A stretch of DNA of 64,000 nucleotides from Nocardiopsis gilva YIM 90087 (GTDB lineage: Bacteria; Actinomycetota; Actinomycetes; Streptosporangiales; Streptosporangiaceae), in contig NZ_CP022753.1 in NCBI RefSeq assembly GCF_002263495.1, forward strand, positions 3,658,001 through 3,722,000. Direction: 5' to 3'. Below are positions 53,434 through 62,426 of the stretch, one piece after another. The notes under the pieces are model-generated. The model worked only from the letters and a program-made list of their open reading frames with translations, was not told the DNA's origin and searched no databases. Both the position numbers and the translations under genes were made by a program. The number at the start of each line of letters is the position of its first letter. The stretch's first letter is position 1.

Positions 53434-55829
53434 TGGCCGGCTCCGCCACACGCACCCCCACCGACCTGTCCAGCACAACCAAGGACGGGGTGGGCGCCAG
53501 CCCGCGCCGCCCCGACGGCACGCTCAAGGTGACCGGTGAGTTCGCCTACTCCTCCGACATGTGGATGGAGGACATGCTCTGGGGGATGACGCTGCGCAGC
53601 CCCCACCCGCACGCCCGGATCCGCGGGATCGACATCACCGAGGCGGTCAAGCTGCCGGGCGTCTACGCGGTGCTCACCCACGAGGACGTCCCCGGCGAGA
53701 AGTGCTACGGCCTGGAGTACCAGGACCAGCCGGTGCTCGCCTACGACAAGGTGCGCTACAAGGGCGAGGCGGTGGCCATCGTCGCCGCCGACCACCCCGA
53801 GACGGCGCGCCGCGCGCTGGACCGCATCAAGGTCGACTACGAGGTGCTGGAACCGGTCAGCGACGCGCGTCGGGCCGTGTTCGACGACGCCTGTCCGCGC
53901 GTCCACGAGGAGGGCACGCTCCCGCTCCACGAGGAGTACAACCAGCGCGGCAACCTCGTGCGCCACCAGCCGATCCGCACCGGCGCGTTCACCGCCGACA
54001 CCCCGGTGGAGGAGCTGCGCGCCCAGGCCGACGCCGTGGTGACCACGGACTACGAGGTCGGCATGCAGGACCAGGCGTTCCTGGGCCCGGAGTCGGGCCT
54101 GGCGGTGCCGGCCGAGGACGGCGGCGTCGACCTCTACATCGCCACCCAGTGGCTGCACGTCGACCAGCGCCAGATCGCCCCGTGCCTGCGGTTGCCCCAG
54201 GACAAGGTGCGGCTGACGCTGGCCGGGGTGGGCGGCGCGTTCGGTGCCCGCGAGGACCTGTCGATGCAGATCCACGCGTGCCTGCTGGCGCTGCACACCG
54301 GCAAGCCGGTGAAGATCGTGTACAACCGCGAGGAGTCGTTCTTCGGGCACGTGCACCGGCACCCGGCGACGATGCGGTTCGAGCACGGCGCCAAGAGCGA
54401 CGGCACGCTCCTCTACGCCACCCTGGAGATCATCGTCGACGGCGGCGCCTACGCGTCGGCGACCCCCGCGGTGGTCGGTGTCGCCTCCTCGCTGGGCATT
54501 GGCCCCTACGAGGTGCCCAACGTGAAGGTGGACGCCTACGGCGTCTACACCACCAACCCGCCGTGCGGCGCGATGCGCGGTTTCGGCGCGGTGCAGGCCT
54601 GCTTCGGCTACGAGTCGCAGATGGACAAGCTCGCCGCCGAGCTCGGTATGCATCCGGTCGACCTGCGGATCAAGAACGCCATGTCGCAGGGGTCCCGGAT
54701 CATCACCGGGCAGGAGATCGACATGCCGCTGCCCATGGCCGACATGCTGCGGCGCGCCCGCGAGCTGCCGATGCCCCCGGCCCGCCATGAGCTGCCCGAC
54801 CCGGCCGACCTGCGGACCCTGCCCGGCGGCGTGGCCAACACCAGCCACGGCGAGGGTGTCGTACGCGGCGTGGGCTACGGCGTGGGGTTGAAGAACCTCT
54901 GCTTCTCCGAGGGCTTCGACGACTACTCCACGGCGCGGGTGCGCATGGAGGTCATCGGCGGCGAGCCGGCCGTCATGGTGCACACCGCCGCGGCCGAGGT
55001 GGGCCAGGGCCTGGTCACCATCAAGGGCCAGATCGCCCGCACCGAGCTGGGCGTGGAGCGGGTGACCATCCACCCCTCCGACACCCAGGTCGGCTCGGCC
55101 GGGTCGTCCTCCGCCTCCCGCCAGTCCTACATGACCGGCGGCGCGGTGAAGATGGCCTGTGAGGCGGTGCGCGCGCGGATCTTCGACCTGGTGCGCGAGC
55201 GCGGCCTGGTCTCCGCGGACCACCCCGTCAGCGGGCTGAGCCTGGTCGGCGGCAAGGTGGTCTCCGAGACCGACGGGGTGCTCGTCTCGCTGCCCGACCT
55301 GCTCGGCGGCGCCGTCGTGGAGGAGACCCGCGAGTACCACCACCGGCCCACCGAGATGCTCGACCCGACCCAGGGCCAGGGCTCCTCGCACACCCAGTTC
55401 GGGATGTGCGTGCACCGGGCGGTGGTCGATGTCGACGTCGAGCTGGGCCTGGTCAAGGTCGTGGCGCTGGACGCCGTGCAGGACGTCGGCAAGATCATGC
55501 ACCCGCAGCAGCTCGCGGGGCAGATCCAGGGCGGCGCCACCCAGGGGCTCGGCCTGGCACTGATGGAGGAGATCCAGGTCTCCGACAGCGAGATCCGCAA
55601 CCCGTCGTTCACCGACTACCTGATCCCGACCATCCTCGACACGCCGCCGATGCGGATCGACGTGTTGGAGCACCCCGACCCGCACTCGCCCTACGGCCTG
55701 CGCGGGGCGGGCGAGCCGCCGACGCTGTCGTCGACCCCGGCGATCATCGCGGCCGTCCGCGACGCCACCGGCAGGCCGCTCACCCATGCCCCCGTCCGCC
55801 CGGAGGACATCGTGGGTATCGAGCTGTAG
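53433..55829 (+). CDS. Xanthine dehydrogenase, molybdopterin-binding subunit
   Basis: 798 residues. Mo-cofactor motifs GVGGAFGAREDLS, PCGAMRGFGAVQA, GSAGSSSASRQSYMTGGA and IQGGATQGLGLALMEE; the catalytic Glu is in GLRGAGEPPT near the C-terminus. Hydroxylates hypoxanthine or xanthine to urate; the paralogous substrate range cannot be fixed from sequence. ATG 53433 (TGATG overlap) follows AGGAGGTG. Last gene of the operon, followed by a hairpin. Confidence 0.95.
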   Translation: MAGSATRTPTDLSSTTKDGVGASPRRPDGTLKVTGEFAYSSDMWMEDMLWGMTLRSPHPHARIRGIDITEAVKLPGVYAVLTHEDVPGEKCYGLEYQDQPVLAYDKVRYKGEAVAIVAADHPETARRALDRIKVDYEVLEPVSDARRAVFDDACPRVHEEGTLPLHEEYNQRGNLVRHQPIRTGAFTADTPVEELRAQADAVVTTDYEVGMQDQAFLGPESGLAVPAEDGGVDLYIATQWLHVDQRQIAPCLRLPQDKVRLTLAGVGGAFGAREDLSMQIHACLLALHTGKPVKIVYNREESFFGHVHRHPATMRFEHGAKSDGTLLYATLEIIVDGGAYASATPAVVGVASSLGIGPYEVPNVKVDAYGVYTTNPPCGAMRGFGAVQACFGYESQMDKLAAELGMHPVDLRIKNAMSQGSRIITGQEIDMPLPMADMLRRARELPMPPARHELPDPADLRTLPGGVANTSHGEGVVRGVGYGVGLKNLCFSEGFDDYSTARVRMEVIGGEPAVMVHTAAAEVGQGLVTIKGQIARTELGVERVTIHPSDTQVGSAGSSSASRQSYMTGGAVKMACEAVRARIFDLVRERGLVSADHPVSGLSLVGGKVVSETDGVLVSLPDLLGGAVVEETREYHHRPTEMLDPTQGQGSSHTQFGMCVHRAVVDVDVELGLVKVVALDAVQDVGKIMHPQQLAGQIQGGATQGLGLALMEEIQVSDSEIRNPSFTDYLIPTILDTPPMRIDVLEHPDPHSPYGLRGAGEPPTLSSTPAIIAAVRDATGRPLTHAPVRPEDIVGIEL

Positions 55830-55895
55830 CGGCCCGGCCGGCGTAGGCGTTCACCGACCTCGTCGCCCCCGTCACCGCGGGTTGACGAGCGGGAC

Positions 55896-55940
55896 CTGCC
55901 CGCCCCGAGCCGCCGGCGCCCTCGGTGCCGGGGCGGGCAG
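55896..55940. terminator. Terminator hairpin after xanthine dehydrogenase operon
   Basis: CTGCCCGCCCCG (55896-55907) pairs perfectly with CGGGGCGGGCAG (55929-55940); the loop has a further GCC/GGC stem. The rest of the 340-bp gap to the permease is AT-rich near its right end and must carry the permease promoter. Confidence 0.7.
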
Positions 55941-56171
55941 CCGTCCCAGATACCTCCGCCCGGTTCGTCCCGCCGGAAGCGTGTGAGCATGACCCTCAGC
56001 CTTCCGGCTCGCGGATCCGGCGCGAGCGGTCCCACCACCGAATAGCCACCACTGCGCGCTTAACAAAAGATTTCACCAGTGATGACTTCGGAAAGTGACG
56101 ACTTGAATACGTAAAGAAATCACGACCGGACACTCCGTGTCCGATCCCCCCATTTCCCTCCAGGAGGGGAC

Positions 56172-57626
56172 ATGACTCGTCTCGACACAGCGGGCTCCCA
56201 ACCGCAGCCGCAATCTCCTGCGGACGCCCGGCCGACTCGATCCTGGCTCGATCGGTTCTTCTTCATCACCGAACGCGGCTCCGGCATCGGGCAGGAGATC
56301 CGCGGTGGTCTCACCACGTTCATGGCGATGGCCTACATCATCGTCCTCAACCCGATCATCCTCAGCGGTGTCACCGACGTGAACGGCGACACCCTCTCCG
56401 CCGCACAGCTGACCACGATGACGTGCCTGTCAGCGGGCATCGTCACCATCCTCATGGGGGTGGTGGGACGTGCCCCGATCGCCTGCGCCGCCGCTCTCGG
56501 CGTCATGGCGGTCGTCGCCTACCAGGCCGCCCCGCAGATGACCTGGGCCGAAACCATGGGCCTGGTGGTCTGGCAGGGCATCGCCATCATCCTGATGGTG
56601 GTCACCGGCGTCCGAACGGCGGTGATGAACGCGCTACCGCACAATCTGAAGCTGGCCATCGGTGTCGGCATCGGCCTGTTCGTGGCGCTCATCGGCTTCA
56701 CCAACGCCACCTTCGTCAGCGCTGGCGAGGGCAAGCTGCTGCAGCTCGGCACGGTCGGACACCTGGCCGGCTGGCCGGTGGTCGTGTTCCTCATCGGCCT
56801 GGGCACCTCGGCGGTCCTGCTCGCCCGCCGGGTCCCCGGAGCGATCTTCTACGGCATCATCACCGCCACGGTGGTCGCCGTCATCGTGAACTACGCGTTC
56901 CAGGTCCCCGAGGAGTCCTGGGGCACGCAGTCCCCCCAGCTCCCCAGCAGCCCCTTCTCCTCGCCCGACTTCGGCCTGCTGTTCCAGGTCGACATGTTCG
57001 GCGCCTGGCAGTCGGCGGGCGTGGCCAGCGCGGGCGTCATCCTGTTCACCCTCGTCCTGGCCGGGTTCTTCGACGCGCTGGGCACCATCCTGGCCATCGG
57101 CAAGAAGGCCGACCTCACCGGCGAGGACGGGCAGATGCCGCGGGTCAACCACATCCTCGCCACCGACGGTGCGGGTGCCATCAGCGGCGGTCTGACCAGC
57201 TCCTCGGCCACGCTGGTGTTCGTCGAGTCCACCGCGGGCGTCAGCGAAGGCGCACGCACCGGTCTGGCCAGCGTCGTCACGGGCGGGCTGTTCCTGCTGG
57301 CACTGTTCTTCGCCCCGGTGTTCAGCGTGGTCCCGGCCCAGGCGGCCTCGGTCGCCATGGTCCTGGTCGGCGCCATGATGATGATGCACGTCGGGCAGAT
57401 CGCGTGGGACGACATCACCATCGCCGTCCCGGCGTTCCTGACGATCGTGGTCATGCCGTTCACCTACGACATCGCCCACGGCATCGGCGCCGGCATCATC
57501 GCCTACACGCTGATCAAGACCGCCAGTGGCCAAGGCCGCGACGTGGGGTGGCTGATGTGGGCGCTCAGCGGTGTCTTCGTCATCCACTTCGGACTGGCGG
57601 GGATCGAGAAACTGCTGGGGCTCTAG
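56172..57626 (+). CDS. NCS2-family purine permease (AzgA-like)
   Basis: 484 residues, about 12-14 membrane helices. Family landmarks RGGLTTFMAMAYIIVLNPIIL near 42, the GRAPIACAAALGVMAVVAY loop (AzgA members have APGMGLNA-like sequence here), FFDALGTILAIGKKADL near 300 and SSSATLVFVESTAGVSEGARTGLA near 340. Probably imports guanine, hypoxanthine or a related purine for the enzymes upstream. CAGGAGGGGAC precedes ATG 56172. Confidence 0.93.
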   Translation: MTRLDTAGSQPQPQSPADARPTRSWLDRFFFITERGSGIGQEIRGGLTTFMAMAYIIVLNPIILSGVTDVNGDTLSAAQLTTMTCLSAGIVTILMGVVGRAPIACAAALGVMAVVAYQAAPQMTWAETMGLVVWQGIAIILMVVTGVRTAVMNALPHNLKLAIGVGIGLFVALIGFTNATFVSAGEGKLLQLGTVGHLAGWPVVVFLIGLGTSAVLLARRVPGAIFYGIITATVVAVIVNYAFQVPEESWGTQSPQLPSSPFSSPDFGLLFQVDMFGAWQSAGVASAGVILFTLVLAGFFDALGTILAIGKKADLTGEDGQMPRVNHILATDGAGAISGGLTSSSATLVFVESTAGVSEGARTGLASVVTGGLFLLALFFAPVFSVVPAQAASVAMVLVGAMMMMHVGQIAWDDITIAVPAFLTIVVMPFTYDIAHGIGAGIIAYTLIKTASGQGRDVGWLMWALSGVFVIHFGLAGIEKLLGL

Positions 57627-57689
57627 CGGGCCCCTGCCCGTCGGCGACCAGGTCCCCGTCGCCGTCCAACCTCCCATCACCCATTGACC

Positions 57690-57720
57690 GGGCCGCGCCC
57701 CTCCCCTCGGGGCGCGGCCC
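57690..57720. terminator. Terminator hairpin after purine permease
   Basis: GGGCCGCGCCCC (57690-57701) pairs with GGGGCGCGGCCC (57709-57720) around a 7-nt loop. Confidence 0.8.
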
Positions 57721-57874
57721 TATGCGTGGTCCCCGGCCTGATCCCAATTCGATCAAGCAAGGCAACTGTGGCGTCAGGGTCAAGGGGCCAGGGCAGCACC
57801 GCTGCGTCCAATGGGAGACAGGGACGATCACGCCGTGCCACACCGCGCGTCGTGCGATGGGAGGGGACACCTGC

Positions 57875-59782
57875 ATGACGAGTCCGTTGAAGAAGGGGGA
57901 CCCGGCGAACATCGGGCCCTATGAGTTGAGCGCGAGGATCGGCAAGGGCGGCCAGGGGACCGTGTACCTCGGCCGGGCGCCCGACGGCGACGAGGTCGCG
58001 ATCAAGGTGCTGACCAGCGAGTGGGCCGGAGACGCGCGCCAGCGCGCCCGATTCGCCCGCGAGCTGGAGTCCGCCCGCAAGGTCGCGCCGTTCTGCACCG
58101 CCGCGGTGCTCGACGCCGACCTCGACGCCCCCGACCCCTACATCGTCAGCGAGTACGTGCGGGGGCCCAACCTGCGCGAGGCCGTGCTGCAGGACGGTCC
58201 GCGCCGCGGGTCGGCCCTGGACCGGCTGGCCATCGCCACGGCGACCGCGCTGGTGGCCATCCACCAGGCGGGCGTGGTGCACCGCGACTTCAAGCCCGCC
58301 AACGTGCTGTTGAGTGACGACGGACCGCGCGTCATCGACTTCGGTATCGCCCGCAGCTCCGACAGCACGATCACCCAGACGAACTCGGTGACGGGCACGC
58401 CCGCCTACATGGCGCCCGAGCAGATCCGCGGTGCGGACATCGGTCCCCCGGCGGACATGTTCGCCTGGGCCGGCGTCATCGCGTTCGCCGCCGCGGGCAA
58501 CGGGCCCTTCGCCGCCGACAGCGTGCACACGGTCATCCACCGCATCCTGAGCGAGCCGCCCGACCTGGCGGAGGTTCCCGACAATCTGCGCCCGCTTCTG
58601 GCGGCGTGCCTGAGCAAGGACCCGGAGCAGCGTCCCACCGCCGCCAAGGTCCTGGGCCTGCTGGTGGGGCATGACTTCACCGACGGGGCGCCCGCGTCGG
58701 GCCCCGCCGACCCGGTCACGGCCGTCCTACAGGAGGGCGCGACGGCCGCGGTCAACGAGCAGACGCGCATCGAGACGATCGAGATCTACTCCCAGGGCCA
58801 ACGGCCCGGTCCCGCCGTGTCGCCGGTGCCGACTCCCCCGACTGAGGAGGCGACGGAGCGGCAGGAGAGCCGACAGCCCACGCGGCACGACAGCGGAGCA
58901 CGCGGCGCGGGGACGGAGACCGTCGAGCGGACCACCTCCCGGCCGGAGGCCGGTGCGGGCTCCGGGGGGCAGGAGACCACCACGCGGGAGGGCCGTGTCC
59001 CGGGCCGCTGGCTGGGCGCCCGTCGGACCAAGCGGGAGCCGTCCCCGGCGATTCCGCTGGATCCGGCAGGGCGCAGCGGATCGGAGGGGACCGGCCCGCG
59101 GCACGGCACGCCCCGCAGGTTCGGGCGGCGCCTGCTGGTGGGCCTCTCGCTGGTGTGGCTGCTGCTCCTGGGCGGAGCGGCGGTCTGGGCCCTGATGAGC
59201 GACGGCGGGATCGCGGGGTTCTCCACCCGCATCAGCCCGTCCGACGGGACCGATCCCGACGCGGGAACCGGCGGTGGATCCGATACCGGCGGCGACGGCG
59301 GCGCCGACCCGGAGGGAGGTGACGGCAACCAGCCCGTGAACGACGGCGGCGGTGGTAACGGCAGCGGTGGCGAGGGCTACGGCGGTGGCGGCGACACCGA
59401 CGGCGGTGCGCACGAGGAGGGCGGCACCAACGACGGCGACACCGATGGCAACGGAGGCGGGAACGGTGACGGTGCCGACGACGGCCACGGCGACGGTGGC
59501 GGTGGCCAGAACGGCGGCGGCGACAACGGCGACGGTGGCGGTGGCCAGGACGGCGGTGATGGCAACGGCGACGGTGGCGCAGGGAACGGCGGCAACGGCG
59601 ACGGGGGCTCGGGAGGCGGCACCGGCGGCCCCAGCCCCCGTGGGCCGGATCCTGGCAACGGCGGAACGAACGGCGACCCCCCGCCGCCCAACACCGACCC
59701 CGACCCCGGCACCCGCAACGATCCCGAGCCCAACGACGGCCCCACAGGCAAGCAGGGTGCGGAAGACGGAAAGGACGACTGA
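57875..59782 (+). CDS. Membrane-anchored Ser/Thr protein kinase with Gly/Asp-rich extracellular tail
   Basis: 635 residues. Kinase domain about 12-270: Gly-rich loop ARIGKGGQGTVYLG, Lys in VAIKVL near 45, catalytic HRDFKPAN near 135, DFG near 154 and APEQI near 185. A Pro/Glu/Arg-rich juxtamembrane linker reaches to about 410, then one TM helix (about 417-440). The roughly 195-residue external tail is almost only G, D, N, S, T, E and P, with a 13-residue repeat. There are no PASTA domains. GGGAGGGG lies 8-15 nt before ATG 57875; longer in-frame starts overlap the permease gene. Confidence 0.93.
   Translation: MTSPLKKGDPANIGPYELSARIGKGGQGTVYLGRAPDGDEVAIKVLTSEWAGDARQRARFARELESARKVAPFCTAAVLDADLDAPDPYIVSEYVRGPNLREAVLQDGPRRGSALDRLAIATATALVAIHQAGVVHRDFKPANVLLSDDGPRVIDFGIARSSDSTITQTNSVTGTPAYMAPEQIRGADIGPPADMFAWAGVIAFAAAGNGPFAADSVHTVIHRILSEPPDLAEVPDNLRPLLAACLSKDPEQRPTAAKVLGLLVGHDFTDGAPASGPADPVTAVLQEGATAAVNEQTRIETIEIYSQGQRPGPAVSPVPTPPTEEATERQESRQPTRHDSGARGAGTETVERTTSRPEAGAGSGGQETTTREGRVPGRWLGARRTKREPSPAIPLDPAGRSGSEGTGPRHGTPRRFGRRLLVGLSLVWLLLLGGAAVWALMSDGGIAGFSTRISPSDGTDPDAGTGGGSDTGGDGGADPEGGDGNQPVNDGGGGNGSGGEGYGGGGDTDGGAHEEGGTNDGDTDGNGGGNGDGADDGHGDGGGGQNGGGDNGDGGGGQDGGDGNGDGGAGNGGNGDGGSGGGTGGPSPRGPDPGNGGTNGDPPPPNTDPDPGTRNDPEPNDGPTGKQGAEDGKDD
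59489..59602 (+). repeat. 39-bp tandem repeats in kinase tail
   Basis: Units at 59489-59527, 59528-59566 and a diverged third up to about 59602. They encode GDGGGGQNGGGDN, GDGGGGQDGGDGN and GDGGAGNGGNGD. The Gly/Asp pattern is RTX-like but not the exact nonapeptide. Confidence 0.75.
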
Positions 59783-59952
59783 ACGGGTCGAGGTCCGCGA
59801 ACTCCTCAGGCGACCCGGCAAGGGAAAAGGACGCGGGGCGACACGCGCAATTGGTATGACACGCACCCGACGAGACACAGTGCGATCGCGCATGTCCTTA
59901 CGCGGCTATCCGGCCCCGCAGGGTACATAGTGCCAGATGTCGTACCGGGTCC

Positions 59953-59975
59953 GCGCACAGCGCCGCACTGTGCGC
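59953..59975. terminator. Hairpin between convergent kinase and DUF3099 genes
   Basis: GCGCACAG (59953-59960) and CTGTGCGC (59968-59975) form an 8-bp stem with a 7-nt loop. Confidence 0.45.
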
Positions 59976-60025
59976 ACCACCCGGGTGCCGTGAACCGGAA
60001 ACGCACGCCGCACCACGCGGGCCCG

Positions 60026-60244
60026 TCAATCCGCGTACGGGCCGAAAGGCGTGTCGCGGTCCTCGGGGTCGGTGGGGTCGGGTGTGTTGGCCACGATCAC
60101 CGCGACGGGCGGGCACACCATGGCGATCAGGCACATCGCGACGGCCGGGACCACACCGAAGAGGTAGTAGACGGGCAGTGACCCGGCGAACAGCGTCAGG
60201 CAGGTTCCCATGAGCCACGCGTAGCGGCGGACACGCCGTCTCAT
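60026..60244 (-). CDS. DUF3099 family small membrane protein
   Basis: 72 residues with two close membrane helices (about 10-30 and 32-52). The sequence CLIAMVCPPVAVIVAN followed by a short acidic tail fits DUF3099, an actinobacterial family of unknown role. TGGAGAG precedes ATG 60244. Confidence 0.82.
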   Translation of the reverse strand: MRRRVRRYAWLMGTCLTLFAGSLPVYYLFGVVPAVAMCLIAMVCPPVAVIVANTPDPTDPEDRDTPFGPYAD

Positions 60245-60280
60245 CTCTCCAGACTAGTCCCCCGCGTCACACCGCCCCTC

Positions 60281-61189
60281 TCACGACGCGGGGGCCATCG
60301 CGGGTCGATGGCTCGGTTTCCCGACGCCGACGAGTCCGTCGCGCACGTCATAGCCGGCGTCGGCCAGGCGTTCCCGGGCGGCCAGGGCGCTGCGCAGGGT
60401 CTCCTCGTCGAAGATCCGGTTGTACAGGGCGTCGGGGGTCGCGTTCAGGGTTCGCCGCAGTGCGGCCAGCCCCGCCGTGGTCGCGGCCTGGCCGCCGGGG
60501 AGTTCGGGCAGGACGCGGTACACCCGCCGTGCGCAGTCGGGGAGGCTGTGGTAGGCCATCGCGCCGATGGGGAACCACAGCGGTTTGACGGCGGCCAGAG
60601 CCCTCAGCCGGTCGGGGACCGTCGGCCACAGCAGGAACCGCACGGCCTGGACCGCCTCCGGTGTCACCCGCAGCTGCGGGCGGATCTCCGCCAGGTACCG
60701 GCGCATCGCGCCCAGGGACGCGGGAACATCGTCCGGGCTCAGGCCGACGTAGGTGGCGGAGTGCGCCTGTTCTGCGATGTACCGGTCGGCCTCGGCCGGG
60801 GTGACGGGCAGACCGGCGCGGGCGACGACTTCCAGATAGGACGCCACCTCGGCGCAGTGCACCCATACCAGCAGGTCGCGTTCGTCGACCCGATGCCGGC
60901 GGCCGGTGCGGGGGTCGGTGAAGGACAGCCGGGCGTGGACGCGCCGGATCCGCTCTCCCAACGCGTCGGCCTCGCGCGGACTGCCATAGGTGGTGACCGC
61001 GACGAAATGGGTGGTGCGCAGCAGCCGCCCGGTCGGGTCGTCGAGGAAGTCCGACCGCTGCCACACGCCCTGCATGGCCACCGGGTGGAGCGCCTGCAAC
61101 ATCAGCGCGCGCACGCCGGCCACCCACATGGCACGGTCGAGATGGATACGCCAGGTGATGCTCTCCGGAGGGGCGACCGTCGGCCGCAT
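60281..61189 (-). CDS. DUF2236 / MpaB-like oxygenase family protein
   Basis: 302 residues. Motifs ALMLQALHPVAMQGVWQRSDF near 30-50, RTTHFVAVTTYGSPREAD and WVHCAEVASYLE are those of the DUF2236 family. That family includes latex clearing protein Lcp and MpaB; the conserved His residues bind haem in Lcp. The natural substrate is unknown. AGGAGAGG lies about 9 nt before ATG 61189. Confidence 0.88.
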   Translation of the reverse strand: MRPTVAPPESITWRIHLDRAMWVAGVRALMLQALHPVAMQGVWQRSDFLDDPTGRLLRTTHFVAVTTYGSPREADALGERIRRVHARLSFTDPRTGRRHRVDERDLLVWVHCAEVASYLEVVARAGLPVTPAEADRYIAEQAHSATYVGLSPDDVPASLGAMRRYLAEIRPQLRVTPEAVQAVRFLLWPTVPDRLRALAAVKPLWFPIGAMAYHSLPDCARRVYRVLPELPGGQAATTAGLAALRRTLNATPDALYNRIFDEETLRSALAARERLADAGYDVRDGLVGVGKPSHRPAMAPAS

Positions 61190-61442
61190 ATGAGCCCACC
61201 TCTCCTTTCCATCCTTGCCACGGGCCGCCGCTCGGGAGCGGCGGCCGTGTCCTAGGGGACGTCCGCCAGTCTAACGACCGCTTGGTTGGCGGATCCTCGG
61301 GGGGCGGGCGCGCCGACGGCTCCGGGGCGGCGGGACAGATCAGGGTCCAAGGCCCTGTGTTCGCGGGCGGTTGGCCCCAGGCGCTCGGCCGCGGGTGCGG
61401 GGAGTCTGCGAGGGGAAGGTGTCTCACCAGGGAGGTCGAACC

Positions 61443-62321
61443 ATGGCGTCATCGGTCCTTGTCGGAGTTGACGGTTCGCAGGAGAGTCTCATCGCCCTGG
61501 ACTGGGCGACCGAGGAGGCGGCGCTGCGGGGGAGCCAACTGCGGCTGCTGTGCTCGTCGTGGGTCCCGGCGCTGGAACCGGTTTTCATCCGGGACGCGGA
61601 GAGCTGGAACGGCCACACCCAGCGCGTGCTGGACGAGGCCGCGGAGCGCGTGCGGCAGACCAATCCCGATGTGCGGGTGGAATCGACGATCGGGTATGAC
61701 GAGCCGGCGGCGGCCACGCTGATCCACGTCGGTCGCGAAGCGGACCTCATCGTGGTCGGCCTGCGGGGACGCGGGGGCTTCCCCGGGATGAAGATCGGTT
61801 CGGTCGCCTATCAGGTGGCCGCACACGCCACCACGCCGGTGGTGGTCGTCGGCCCCGAGGCGCGGCCGGTCACCAAGACCCCGCAGATCGTCGTCGGGGT
61901 CGACGACTCCGACCACGGCCAGGCCGCACTACGCGCGGCCTTCACCGAGGCGCGGCTGCGCTCGGCGCGCCTGCGCGCGGTCTACGCCGTGCGGGTGCCG
62001 CCGGACATCCTGGCGGTGGCCACACTCGGCGGCTATGACCTCGAATCCATGCGCGCCGATCGCGAGCGGCTCACGCACGACACCCTGAAGGTGGTGCGCG
62101 ACGAGTTCCCCGACGTCCAGGTAGAGACGGACATCCAGTGGGACGACGCCACGCACGCGCTCAGCCGGGCGTCGACGTCGGCGCACCTGGTGGTCGTCGG
62201 GGCACGCGGACGGCACGGTTTTCCGCTGCTGGCCCTGGGCTCCGTCGCACACGGCATCCTGCACCACGCAGTGTCGCCGGTCATGGTCGTGCATGTTCCC
62301 GCCTCCGACGGTGAGAGGTGA
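61443..62321 (+). CDS. Tandem universal stress protein
   Basis: 292 residues, two USP domains. Domain 1 (1-140) starts VLVGVDGSQESLIALDWA and ends with GLRGRGGFPGMKIGSVAYQVAAHATTPVVVV; domain 2 (about 147-290) starts IVVGVDDSDHGQAALRAA and ends with GARGRHGFPLLALGSVAHGILHHAVSPVMVV. Both keep the ATP-binding G-2x-G-9x-G-(S/T)-like loop. Usual in actinobacterial hypoxia or dormancy responses. AGGGAGG precedes ATG 61443. Confidence 0.93.
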   Translation: MASSVLVGVDGSQESLIALDWATEEAALRGSQLRLLCSSWVPALEPVFIRDAESWNGHTQRVLDEAAERVRQTNPDVRVESTIGYDEPAAATLIHVGREADLIVVGLRGRGGFPGMKIGSVAYQVAAHATTPVVVVGPEARPVTKTPQIVVGVDDSDHGQAALRAAFTEARLRSARLRAVYAVRVPPDILAVATLGGYDLESMRADRERLTHDTLKVVRDEFPDVQVETDIQWDDATHALSRASTSAHLVVVGARGRHGFPLLALGSVAHGILHHAVSPVMVVHVPASDGER

Positions 62322-62342
62322 CAGTGGTGGCGTAGACAATCT

Positions 62343-62380
62343 GGGGCGGGTCCCCGGCCGTTTGGCCGGGGACCCGCCCC
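62343..62380. terminator. Very strong bidirectional terminator
   Basis: GGGGCGGGTCCCCGGCC (62343-62359) pairs perfectly over 17 bp with 62364-62380 around a GTTT loop, followed by a T-rich run. It separates the convergent USP and CBS genes. Confidence 0.92.
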
Positions 62381-62426
62381 ACCTCTTATTCTGCTTCTTC
62401 TGTCTCTCGCTCACGCGGCTCCGCGC

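Noticed and set aside
56423-57874. In-frame upstream extension of the Ser/Thr kinase (484 extra codons)
   Set aside because: It overlaps the purine permease in another frame, is His/Arg-rich, and the kinase has a normal start with ribosome site at 57875.
59489-59602. Regular repeats considered as a CRISPR array
   Set aside because: They are contiguous 39-bp units without spacers, in frame, encoding Gly/Asp repeats; no cas genes.
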